Below, one piece after another: positions 22,922 through 30,244 of a stretch of 57,726 bases of DNA. The position numbers were made by a program, and so were the translations under genes. Within the stretch, counting starts at the first letter, position 1. Every line of letters starts with the position of its first letter. The notes under the pieces are model-generated. The model saw nothing but the letters and a program-made list of their open reading frames with translations. It ran no database searches and was not told the DNA's origin. The DNA is from Acidimicrobiia bacterium (GTDB taxonomy: Bacteria > Actinomycetota > Acidimicrobiia > IMCC26256 > JAMXLJ01), in the NCBI GenBank assembly GCA_035651955.1, contig DASRES010000088.1:1-57726 (forward strand), in the 5' to 3' direction.

Positions 22922-23716
22922 TCAAGACGGCACGTGCGAGATCGGCCAGCACACCTCCGTGCCGTCGTCGGCGAGGTAGTGCTCGCGCACAGGACCGTCC
23001 GCGCCGATCGCCCGCTCGGTCACGAAGGTGCCGAGCGCGCCGTACGTCTCGTCGAGGTCGTCGAACGGACCGGTGTGGACCGTGACGGCGAGGAGCGCGG
23101 CCGGGATCTCCACGACCTGGACGCGGCCGGACGTCGGCTGCCGCGTGTCGCGGGTCGCGACGTACGCGACGACTTCGCCGACGTGGGCCTCGAAGTAGCC
23201 GGTCGAGTAGAGCGCGGCATCGGGCCCGGCTCGAGCCGCGCCGGCGCTGTCGAGCGCGCGGCGGAGCTCGTCGAAGGCGCCGTCCAACCACGCTTCGGTG
23301 TCGTCCCACGCGACGCGCTCGCCGATCGCGAAGGCCCGCACCCGGTCGACGGTCCGATACTCGACGGGGATCGCGGCGCCCGTGCCCGCGAGCAGCCCGC
23401 GGAGCGACGCGACGGTCGCCTGCGTGTGCGCCAGCTGCTGCTCCATCCGCTGGAGATGCGCGGCGATCACCCGATCGCGGGAGGCGACGTCGGAGGCCGT
23501 CAGCACCGCTCGGACCTCGTCGAGCGGCATGTCGAGGTCGCGCAACCGGCGGATCACGTGCGCGGCCGGTACCTGCGACGTCGCGTAGAAGCGGTACCCG
23601 CTCGCGCGGTCGATCTCGACCGGCTCGAGGAGACCGACGTCGTGGTAGTGGCGCAACGCTTTCACGCTCAGGTGGGTGACGCGCGAGAACTCGCCGATGC
23701 TCAACAGCGCGCTCAT
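22922..23716 (-). CDS. MerR family regulator with GyrI-like effector domain
   Basis: 264 residues. The N-terminal MerR winged helix is LLSIGEFSRVTHLSVKALRH, YHDVGLLEPVEIDRASGYRF and a coiled linker (VIAAHLQRMEQQLAHTQATV). The C-terminal half (about 115-264) is a GyrI/AraC_E_bind-like small-molecule domain (FAIGERVAWDDTEAWLDGAF, RVQVVEIPAALLAVTVHTGP, EHYLADDGTEVCWPI). This BmrR-like architecture usually senses hydrophobic drugs. No efflux gene is adjacent; the downstream SRPBCC gene is the nearest candidate target. Confidence 0.9.
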   Translation of the reverse strand: MSALLSIGEFSRVTHLSVKALRHYHDVGLLEPVEIDRASGYRFYATSQVPAAHVIRRLRDLDMPLDEVRAVLTASDVASRDRVIAAHLQRMEQQLAHTQATVASLRGLLAGTGAAIPVEYRTVDRVRAFAIGERVAWDDTEAWLDGAFDELRRALDSAGAARAGPDAALYSTGYFEAHVGEVVAYVATRDTRQPTSGRVQVVEIPAALLAVTVHTGPFDDLDETYGALGTFVTERAIGADGPVREHYLADDGTEVCWPISHVPS

Positions 23717-23801
23717 GGCGCGAGGATCGCGGCTTCCGCAGGGGGAGGGTCAAGCGTTCCGCTCGCGACGAGGCGGTCACGAACGTTGGATACTGGACCG
23801 G

Positions 23802-24551
23802 ATGACCGTCGAGACGAGCAGGGAGGGGCGGACGCTCGTCGTCCGCATGGCGCGCGAGCACAAGCGCAACGCGATGGACGCGAGCATCACCGCGGGGATC
23901 GACGCGGCGATGAACGAGCTCGAGGACGACGACGAGCTGTGGTGCGGGATCCTCACCGGTGGGACACGCGTCTTCTCGGCGGGTGCCGACCTCGCCGTCG
24001 GCCCCGGGGAGCCGACCGAGCGGGGCGGGCTCGTCGGGCTCATCGAGCGACGGCGTACGAAGCCGCTCATCGCGGCGGTCGAAGGCGTCGCGCTCGGCGG
24101 CGGCGTCGAGCTGGTCCTGTGCTGCGACCTCGTCGTCGCAGCGCGCGACGCCGCGTTCGGGCTGCCCGAGGTCGCACGCGGGCTGATGCCCGACTTCGGC
24201 GGCGCGTTCCGCATCACGCGCGCGCTCCCGGTCAACGTGGCGCGGGAGATGCTGCTCACGGGGGACCGGCTGGGTGCGGAGCGAGCGGAGCGGCTGGGCT
24301 TCGTGAACGTGCTGACCGAGCCGGGTGGTGCGCTCGACGGCGCGCTCCGGCTCGCGGCGCGCATCTGCGAGAACGCGCCGCGCGCGGTGCGCGAGGCGCT
24401 GGCGCTCGCCAACGCCGAGGTCGCGGGCGACGAGTCGGAGAGCTGGGCGAGGAGCCACGCCGCGCACGCTCGACTGCTCGCGACGGATGACGTGCGCGAA
24501 GGGATCGCCGCGTTCTTCGAGCGTCGCGAGCCGCGATGGACCGGCCGGTGA
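23802..24551 (+). CDS. Enoyl-CoA hydratase/isomerase family protein
   Basis: 249 residues of the crotonase fold. An oxyanion-hole strand GILTGGTRVFSAGADLAVGP and the second hole KPLIAAVEGVALGGGVELVL are present. Of the catalytic glutamates, AFGLPEVARGLMPDFGG retains the Glu in PEV, while the second position (after FGG) lacks an obvious acid, so hydratase activity is not assured and an isomerase or other crotonase role is possible. The ATG at 23802 follows GGACCGG. It converges with the hotdog gene 14 bp away. Confidence 0.88.
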   Translation: MTVETSREGRTLVVRMAREHKRNAMDASITAGIDAAMNELEDDDELWCGILTGGTRVFSAGADLAVGPGEPTERGGLVGLIERRRTKPLIAAVEGVALGGGVELVLCCDLVVAARDAAFGLPEVARGLMPDFGGAFRITRALPVNVAREMLLTGDRLGAERAERLGFVNVLTEPGGALDGALRLAARICENAPRAVREALALANAEVAGDESESWARSHAAHARLLATDDVREGIAAFFERREPRWTGR

Positions 24552-24565
24552 GCGGCGGGCACTCG

Positions 24566-25330
24566 TCACGTGACGGTGACGACGGCGCGGGCGAGCAGCA
24601 GCCCGCTCGCGCCCGCGTCACGCACGGTCACGTCGACGACGGCGTGGTCGGCGCGCTCGCGAAGGATCGTCGTCGTCGCACGGGCCGGACCGACCTTCGT
24701 CTGATCCAGGTACCGCAGCGTCACGTCGGTCGCCGTGCGCGCGGTCGCGGACTCGGCGGCACCGGCGACGACGAACCCGAGCACGCCGCCGTTGATGGTC
24801 CCGAAGCTGTTCCCGACGTAGTCGCTCCGTTCGAGCTCCGCAGTTCCGCGTTCGAGCCGCAGACCCATCCGCTGCGCCACCGGGACCGTGAGCGGCGGTC
24901 CCGTCCGTTCGAGCCGCGACCTCGCGCCGACCTCGGGGAGGGCGTTCGCGGCGACGAGCGACGCCTCGCGCGGCATTCGCGCGAAAGACGCGGTCGCGGC
25001 ACCCGCGGCGCCCAGATCGACGTCGACCCCGACGATGTTCGACCCGACCCGCGTCACGTGCGCGTCCGCGCGCACGACGCCGTCGGACAGGCGTGCCGCG
25101 CTCGTCACCGTGAGATCGATCGTCGCGGTCCAGTCGGGCGCGACCGCCGCGAGCGTCACCCGCGCGCACGCGACGTCCGCCAGCGTGACGAGCGCGCCCA
25201 GCGACACCGCGCCCGTCGCGTCACGCACCGCGTCGACGACGTCGAGCTGCGCGCACGCGCGATCGTCTGGTTCGCGCCAGCTCGTGATCTGCAGATCGCG
25301 CAGCAGGTGGTCCTCCGGCGGGTAGGGCAC
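24566..25330 (-). CDS. Double hotdog (PaaI/thioesterase-like) protein
   Basis: 254 residues with two hotdog domains. The first (about 30-125) has [20 protein letters not shown] and [20 protein letters not shown]; the second (about 160-254) has [40 protein letters not shown] and [20 protein letters not shown]. This resembles acyl-CoA thioesterases of the PaaI/4HBT class. The FGTINGG loop is the usual catalytic/CoA site. The substrate is probably an acyl-CoA linked to the divergent or neighbouring beta-oxidation-type genes. Confidence 0.8.
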   Translation of the reverse strand: MPYPPEDHLLRDLQITSWREPDDRACAQLDVVDAVRDATGAVSLGALVTLADVACARVTLAAVAPDWTATIDLTVTSAARLSDGVVRADAHVTRVGSNIVGVDVDLGAAGAATASFARMPREASLVAANALPEVGARSRLERTGPPLTVPVAQRMGLRLERGTAELERSDYVGNSFGTINGGVLGFVVAGAAESATARTATDVTLRYLDQTKVGPARATTTILRERADHAVVDVTVRDAGASGLLLARAVVTVT

Positions 25331-25386
25331 GGCGTGATCCTGCCATCGCCGTGGCCCAGGCCCGGCCTCCGCTAGGGTGTCGCCGC

Positions 25387-25434
25387 GGGGGTGGAGCTCC
25401 CCGGAACCGCCGTCAGGCCAATGGCTCCTGTGTC
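25387..25434 (+). ncRNA. Fluoride riboswitch (crcB RNA motif)
   Basis: The 5' stem GGGG (25387-25390) pairs with CCCC (25399-25402), enclosing GTGGAGCT. It is followed by GGAACCGCC-GTCA-GGC, a second short hairpin, and then CAATGGCTCCTGTG. GGAGC in the first loop can pair with GCTCC downstream to form the pseudoknot that defines this motif. It ends about 29 bp before the GTG of the fluoride channel gene, so it should switch on expression when fluoride is bound. Confidence 0.85.
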
Positions 25435-25462
25435 TCGATCGCGATCACGGCGAGGAGGTGCA

Positions 25463-25948
25463 GTGAGCAACGACGACCGGACGGAGATCTCGGCGGCCGA
25501 TCGACCGACCTCGCGACGGCATCGCGAGCGCCGCGCGCGTGCGGACGTGCTCGCGGCCGTCGCGCTCGGCGGCGCACTCGGCGCACCGGCGCGCTACGGC
25601 GTCGCCCAGGTCATCCACGTCGCGAAGGGCACGTTCCCCTGGGCGACCTTCTGGACGAACATCTCCGGGAGCTTCGTGCTGGGGCTCGTCCTCGTGCTGA
25701 TCGTCGAGCGCTTCCCGCCGACGCGCTACGTGCGTGCATTCGTCGCGGTCGGGTTCCTCGGCGCGTACACGACGTTCTCCACGTTCTCCGTCGAGATCGA
25801 CGTCCTCGCCAAGGACGGCCACGGTGGCATCGCGGCTGCGTACGCGTTCGGCAGCCTCGCCGCGGGCCTCGTCGTCGTCTGGCTCGGAATGGTCGCGGGG
25901 CGGCTGCTGCCGTTCGGACATGCCCGTTCACCGGGGAGGATCCCATGA
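25463..25948 (+). CDS. crcB: Fluoride channel CrcB/Fluc, subunit 1
   Basis: 161 residues. After a charged N-terminus (about 1-28) come four transmembrane helices with the Fluc signatures: [40 protein letters not shown] with the channel Asn, and [20 protein letters not shown] with the TTFST turn. It exports fluoride passively as a dual-topology dimer; with the second subunit downstream a heterodimer is likely. It starts on GTG with GAGGAGGTG before it and overlaps the DUF190 gene by ATGA. It is controlled by the upstream riboswitch. Confidence 0.95.
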   Translation: MSNDDRTEISAADRPTSRRHRERRARADVLAAVALGGALGAPARYGVAQVIHVAKGTFPWATFWTNISGSFVLGLVLVLIVERFPPTRYVRAFVAVGFLGAYTTFSTFSVEIDVLAKDGHGGIAAAYAFGSLAAGLVVVWLGMVAGRLLPFGHARSPGRIP

Positions 25949-26298
25949 GGCTCGAAGGGCCGCAGAAGCGCCTGACGGTGTTCATCGGTGAGAGCGACCA
26001 CGTCGGCCGGACGCCGCTCGCCACCGAGATCGTGCAGCGCGCGCACCGCGCGGGTCTGGCCGGCGCGTCCGTGTTCCGCGGCATCGAGGGCTACGGCGCG
26101 TCGAACCACATCCACACGACGCGCATCCTCTCGCTGTCGGAGGATCTCCCGATCGCCGTCGTCATCGTCGACACGCGCGAGCGGATCGACTCGTTCCTTC
26201 CCCAACTCGACGAGATCGTCACCGAGGGCCTCGTCATCCTGGACGACGTCGAGGTCGTGAAGTACGTCGGACGCGACGGCGAGGACACGCGCGGATGA
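25945..26298 (+). CDS. DUF190 protein of the fluoride operon
   Basis: 117 residues: [60 protein letters not shown] and [20 protein letters not shown]. This is the PII/ferredoxin-like DUF190 fold commonly found between crcB genes. Its role in fluoride resistance is unproven; regulation of the channel is often proposed. It overlaps both neighbours by four bases (ATGA twice), so the three genes are a tightly coupled unit. Confidence 0.93.
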   Translation: MRLEGPQKRLTVFIGESDHVGRTPLATEIVQRAHRAGLAGASVFRGIEGYGASNHIHTTRILSLSEDLPIAVVIVDTRERIDSFLPQLDEIVTEGLVILDDVEVVKYVGRDGEDTRG

Positions 26299-26669
26299 AC
26301 GTCGCAGTCGCGGCCGGGCTCGTCGTCGCGGGTGCCGCGGGCGCGCTCGCGCGCTACCTGCTCGACGGCTTCGTGCAAGATCGCACGGCCGGCGCGTTCC
26401 CGTGGGGCACGTTCGTGATCAACGTGAGCGGAGCGTTCGCGCTCGGCCTGCTGACGGGCGCCGCGCTGTACCACGGCTTTCCGTCGACGCCGAGGATCGT
26501 CCTCGGGACCGGGTTCTGCGGCGCGTACACGACGTTCTCGACCTTCACGTTCGAGTCGGTGCGGCTCCTCGAGGAAGATGCGAGGACCGAGGCGCTGCTC
26601 AACGTCGCAGGCAACCTCGTCGTCGCGGTCGCGGCCGCCGCGGCCGGCCTCGCGCTCGCCATGCTGTAG
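26295..26669 (+). CDS. crcB: Fluoride channel CrcB/Fluc, subunit 2
   Basis: 124 residues, four helices, no N-terminal extension. [20 protein letters not shown], then [20 protein letters not shown] (Asn of the pore) and [20 protein letters not shown] (TTFST). Unlike subunit 1 it lacks the charged cytosolic head, consistent with opposite orientation in a heterodimer. The stop is followed after 3 bp by the next gene's GTG, so the hydrolase may be cotranscribed. Confidence 0.95.
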   Translation: MNVAVAAGLVVAGAAGALARYLLDGFVQDRTAGAFPWGTFVINVSGAFALGLLTGAALYHGFPSTPRIVLGTGFCGAYTTFSTFTFESVRLLEEDARTEALLNVAGNLVVAVAAAAAGLALAML

Positions 26670-26672
26670 GAC

Positions 26673-27635
26673 GTGCACCGGACGGTCGGCGCGCTGGTGG
26701 TCGTCGCGCTCGTCGGAGCGGGCGCGTGCGGCGCGTCGCACGCCGAGCCGGCGCGCCCGTGTCCCGGCTCGGGCGCCTTGCTGCACCCGCCCACCCCGGC
26801 GTCCGATCCCGACCCTGCCGTCCGGCGCGTCGACGCGACGTTCGTCGACCGGACACGCGAGACGCCGGCGAACGGCAAGCGGCCGCGCAGCGCGTGCCGC
26901 GTCCTGCCGGTCCAGATCCGCTATCCCGCCGCGGTCACGCGACCCGTGCCGCTGATCGTGGTCGTCCACGGGCTCGACGGTGATCCCACGTCGCTCGGAC
27001 CGCTGCTCGACGCGTGGAGCGCGTCCGGTCACGTCGTGGTCGCACCGACGTTCCCGACGACGGTGAAGGACTCCACCGGGCGGTCGGTGCCCGCGAGCAA
27101 CGTGCGGCAGGCGGACGACGTCAGCTTCGTCGTCGACGTGCTGCTCGACGGTGGACCCGATGCCGCGGTCCTCGCGTCGGTGCACGAGCGGATCGACGGC
27201 GAGCACATCGGCGTCGCGGGGATGTCGCTCGGCGGGCAGACCGTCTACGGCCTCGTGGCGAACACGTGCTGTCGGGACGGGCGCGTCGACGCCGCCGTCG
27301 TCATGGCGGGCGTGTACCGCGCGCTGCCCGGCGGCGAGTACGTCGCCAACCACGTTCCTGTCATGCTCGTCCAGGGCGACGCGGACGGCGGCTACCACAA
27401 CAGCGTGCGCGCGTATCCGAGCCTCGCGCCGCCGAAGTGGTTCATCACGCTGCACGGCGCCCGCCACTCGCCACCGTTCGAGATCCCGCTCGGGCCCGAC
27501 GCGCCGCTCGTGCGCGACACGACGACCGAGTTCTGGCACGCCTACCTCGACGGCGACGGCTCGGCGCCGGCACGCGTCGTCGCCGCGGTCGACGCGACGA
27601 ACGGCCGGGCGACGCTCCGGCGCGACTCGTCGTAG
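26673..27635 (+). CDS. Secreted alpha/beta hydrolase (dienelactone hydrolase/PHB depolymerase-like)
   Basis: 320 residues. A short signal peptide with a Cys near residue 19 (VVVALVGAGACGA) suggests a lipoprotein. The hydrolase core has VPLIVVVHGLDGDPTSLGPL (oxyanion strand), nucleophile Ser in IGVAGMSLGGQTVYGLV, an acidic region in MLVQGDADGGYHNS and His in TLHGARHSPPFEIP. An NTCC pair after the nucleophile elbow could form a disulphide. The substrate is unknown. It starts on GTG three bases after crcB2. Its fluoride connection, if any, is only positional. Confidence 0.8.
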   Translation: MHRTVGALVVVALVGAGACGASHAEPARPCPGSGALLHPPTPASDPDPAVRRVDATFVDRTRETPANGKRPRSACRVLPVQIRYPAAVTRPVPLIVVVHGLDGDPTSLGPLLDAWSASGHVVVAPTFPTTVKDSTGRSVPASNVRQADDVSFVVDVLLDGGPDAAVLASVHERIDGEHIGVAGMSLGGQTVYGLVANTCCRDGRVDAAVVMAGVYRALPGGEYVANHVPVMLVQGDADGGYHNSVRAYPSLAPPKWFITLHGARHSPPFEIPLGPDAPLVRDTTTEFWHAYLDGDGSAPARVVAAVDATNGRATLRRDSS

Positions 27636-27664
27636 GCTCTGGTGACCGCGCGGGAGGAGCAGCA

Positions 27665-28054
27665 ATGGACGTTCGTTCGGCCGCAGACGTGGCGCCCGTC
27701 GTCGAGCACAACGGCACCGTCCCGGTGTGGTGGCTGGTGAACCCGCGCGAGATGAAGGACATCACCGACGGCGGGTATCTCGAGCTCGCGAACGAGTTCG
27801 AGGTGCCGCGTGGCAGCGCCGTGTTCCCGCACTCGCACCCGACGCACGAGTTCTATTACGTGATGACGGGAACCGGCGCGATGACCATCGGCGACGAGCA
27901 CCGCGACGTCGCGCCCGGCGACCTCGTCTACATCCCGCCGGACACCGTCCACAGCCTCGCCCCGACGGGTGACACCGACGTGATCCGGTGCTTCTGCTTC
28001 GCGGTCGGCGTGAAGGACGCGCCGCCGATCGACTACACGCACCACGACGACTGA
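27665..28054 (+). CDS. Cupin domain protein
   Basis: 129 residues forming one cupin barrel: VPRGSAVFPHSHPTHEFYYV (motif 1 with His, His and Glu), then GDLVYIPPDTVHSLAPTGDT (motif 2 with His). The metal site is complete. Enzymatic or binding role unknown. GAGGAGCAGCA precedes the ATG. It is 29 bp downstream of the hydrolase gene and 24 bp before the GH15 gene, all on one strand. Confidence 0.88.
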   Translation: MDVRSAADVAPVVEHNGTVPVWWLVNPREMKDITDGGYLELANEFEVPRGSAVFPHSHPTHEFYYVMTGTGAMTIGDEHRDVAPGDLVYIPPDTVHSLAPTGDTDVIRCFCFAVGVKDAPPIDYTHHDD

Positions 28055-28078
28055 TCGGCGAGCGCGCGTTCGCCGGCC

Positions 28079-29890
28079 GTGTGCGACACGCCGATCGCCG
28101 ACTACGCGTTGCTCTCCGATCGGCACTGTGCCGCGCTCGTCAGTCGTGACGGATCGGTCGACTGGCTGTGCACGCCGCGGTTCGACAGCCCGTCCGTCTT
28201 CGGGCGTCTGCTCGGCGAGGGTGCGGGTCACTGGTCGATCGGCGTGCCGGACGCGCACGACGTCGAGCGCCGGTACGTGGACCGGACGATGGTGCTCGAG
28301 ACGACGTTCCGCACGCCTGCCGGCACCGTCGTCCTCTCCGACGCGCTGATCACGGGCGACCACAACCGCGGCCACGACCTCGGCGTCGGTGCCCCGCACC
28401 TCCTCGCCCGGGTGCTCGTCTGCACCGACGGCACCGTCGAGGTCGACGTCGAGTACGCGCCGCGTCCCGAGTACGCGCTCGTCCAACCCCTCCTCGACGA
28501 CGTCGACGGCGGGATCCGCGCCCGCGGCGGCGCCGACATCCTCACGCTGTCGTCCGCGGTCGGGTTGCAGCTGGACGGCGCCACGGCGCGGACGCGCGTC
28601 ACGATGCGCGCACCCGATCGTCTCGCGTTCGCGCTGCACCACTGCGTCCGGGCCGAGCGGCACAAGGCGCGGGTGTGGTCGCAGGAGGAGATCCACGCGC
28701 GCCTGGACGACACGATCGCCGCGTGGCAGTCGTGGTCGGAACTCCACCAGGCGTACGAGGGTCCGTGGCGCGACCTCGTGCACCACAGTGGTCGCGTCCT
28801 GCAGGCGCTCTCGTTCCAGCCGACGGGCGCCATCTGCGCCGCGGCGACCACCTCGCTCCCCGAGGTCGCCGGTGGTGCCCGCAACTGGGACTACCGGTTC
28901 TCCTGGGTCCGCGACGCGAGCTTCACCATCGAGGCGCTCTGGGTCGCCGCATGCCCCGACGAGGCGGGCGAGTTCTTCGAGTACATGGCGACGTCCGCGG
29001 CGTCGTCCGTGCGACGCGGCGACGATCTCCAGATCATGTTCGGCCTCGGCGGCGAGCGTGACCTCACCGAGCGCGTGTTGCCACACCTGCCCGGCTGGCG
29101 CAACAGCGCGCCGGTCCGGATCGGGAACGACGCGTGGCGTCAGCGGCAGGTCGACGTGTACGGCGAGCTGCTCGTCGCCTTCCAGCGCATGGCCGACAGG
29201 CTCGGCGAGCTCGACCCCGCGACGCGGCAGTTCCTCGTGGAGCTCGCGGACAGCGCGGCCGTGCGCTGGAAGGATCCCGACCACGGGATCTGGGAGATCC
29301 GGGGCGAGCCGCGCCACTTCGTCTACTCGAAGCTGATGTGCTGGGTCGCGCTCGACCGGGCGGCCGCGCTCGCGGACCGCCTCGACGCACGCGATCGCGT
29401 GGCCCGCTGGCGCGCGACCCAGGACGAGATCCGCGACGCCATCCTGACCAACGGCTGGAGCGAGGAGGCGGGCGCGTTCGCGCAGTCGTTCGGATCGAGC
29501 GCGCTCGACGCGTCGAACCTCGCGCTCGCGTTCGTCGGGTTCCTGCCCGCCGACGATCCCCGCATGCTCGCGACGATCGACGCGACGGCCGAGCGCCTGA
29601 CCGACGCCCGCGGCCTCGTGTACCGGTACCGCGCCGACGACGGCCTCGCGGGCGACGAGGGGACGTTCCTGCTGTGCACGTTCTGGCTCGCCCAGGCCCT
29701 CGCGATGGCGGGCCGGCGCGACCGCGCCCGGGACGTGTTCGAGCGCGCGATCGCGTTCGTCAACGACGTCGGCCTGCTCGCGGAGGAGGTCGACGCGGGG
29801 ACGGGTGAGCTCCTCGGCAACTTCCCGCAGGCCTTCAGCCACGTCGGTCTGGTCAACGCGGCGTGGGTCATCGCCGGGTCCGAGGCCTGA
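28079..29890 (+). CDS. GH15 family glycoside hydrolase (glucoamylase/trehalase-like)
   Basis: 603 residues, the usual size of two-domain bacterial GH15 enzymes. N-terminal beta domain (about 1-220): IADYALLSDRHCAALVSRDG, SVDWLCTPRFDSPSVFGRLL. The C-terminal alpha/alpha barrel contains RNWDYRFSWVRDASFTIEAL, the DHGIWEIRGEPRHFVYSKLM segment typical of this family and the catalytic-acid region around EEAGAFAQSFGSSALDASNL. It lacks a signal peptide, so the substrate is likely an internal alpha-glucan or trehalose. It starts on GTG, 24 bp after the cupin gene. Confidence 0.92.
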   Translation: MCDTPIADYALLSDRHCAALVSRDGSVDWLCTPRFDSPSVFGRLLGEGAGHWSIGVPDAHDVERRYVDRTMVLETTFRTPAGTVVLSDALITGDHNRGHDLGVGAPHLLARVLVCTDGTVEVDVEYAPRPEYALVQPLLDDVDGGIRARGGADILTLSSAVGLQLDGATARTRVTMRAPDRLAFALHHCVRAERHKARVWSQEEIHARLDDTIAAWQSWSELHQAYEGPWRDLVHHSGRVLQALSFQPTGAICAAATTSLPEVAGGARNWDYRFSWVRDASFTIEALWVAACPDEAGEFFEYMATSAASSVRRGDDLQIMFGLGGERDLTERVLPHLPGWRNSAPVRIGNDAWRQRQVDVYGELLVAFQRMADRLGELDPATRQFLVELADSAAVRWKDPDHGIWEIRGEPRHFVYSKLMCWVALDRAAALADRLDARDRVARWRATQDEIRDAILTNGWSEEAGAFAQSFGSSALDASNLALAFVGFLPADDPRMLATIDATAERLTDARGLVYRYRADDGLAGDEGTFLLCTFWLAQALAMAGRRDRARDVFERAIAFVNDVGLLAEEVDAGTGELLGNFPQAFSHVGLVNAAWVIAGSEA

Positions 29891-30244
29891 AGGCGGGCGC
29901 GTCGGCCCTGGTCATCGCCCGGATTCGGTCCGCCGATGCCTCAGGTTGGGGTGGGCCCGGTCGAACAGAACCTCGGGCGGCCGGGCGGTGCAAGCGTGCA
30001 CCACCCGGACCGCGCGAGTGCCGACCCGGTCGCCCCGTTCGCCCTGCCGTCACGCGCTCGCGCGCGAGGCGGCCCGGGCCGCCACAGCCGGAGGGGCAGG
30101 GTGAGGCTCCGCTGAGGCGAGGACCCGGGCCGCACCCGAAGGCTAGAGAGCCGGTGGGCGCGAAACGCGGAATTGGCCCGAACGCGAATGTGCCGCGCCC
30201 GAAGGCGCGGCACACTCGCCGGACGTAGCCCCGTGACCCTGCCG
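29891..30244. other. Convergent intergenic region (354 bp)
   Basis: It lies between the 3' ends of the GH15 gene (plus) and the metallophosphoesterase gene (minus). I see no supported gene. It is rich in short GC inverted repeats, and a strong hairpin at 30189-30214 fits a bidirectional terminator. Unusually long for a convergent gap in this window. Confidence 0.5.
30189..30214. terminator. Hairpin, probable bidirectional terminator
   Basis: TGTGCCGCGCC and GGCGCGGCACA form an 11-bp perfect stem around a CGAA loop. It lies 31 bp beyond the minus-strand metallophosphoesterase stop and about 300 bp past the GH15 stop. There is no T tract on either side, as is common in GC-rich actinobacteria. 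Confidence 0.65.

Noticed and set aside
27542-29842. 766-codon minus-strand frame opposite the GH15 and cupin genes
   Set aside because: Antisense shadow of well-supported plus-strand genes; the composition is dominated by Arg, Val, Asp and Glu with no domain.
29891-30244. Structured non-coding RNA in the convergent gap
   Set aside because: The GC-rich inverted repeats tempted this call, but no known RNA (RNase P, tmRNA, SRP, 6S, c-di-GMP) matches, and the region lies at two gene ends; only the terminator hairpin is supported.
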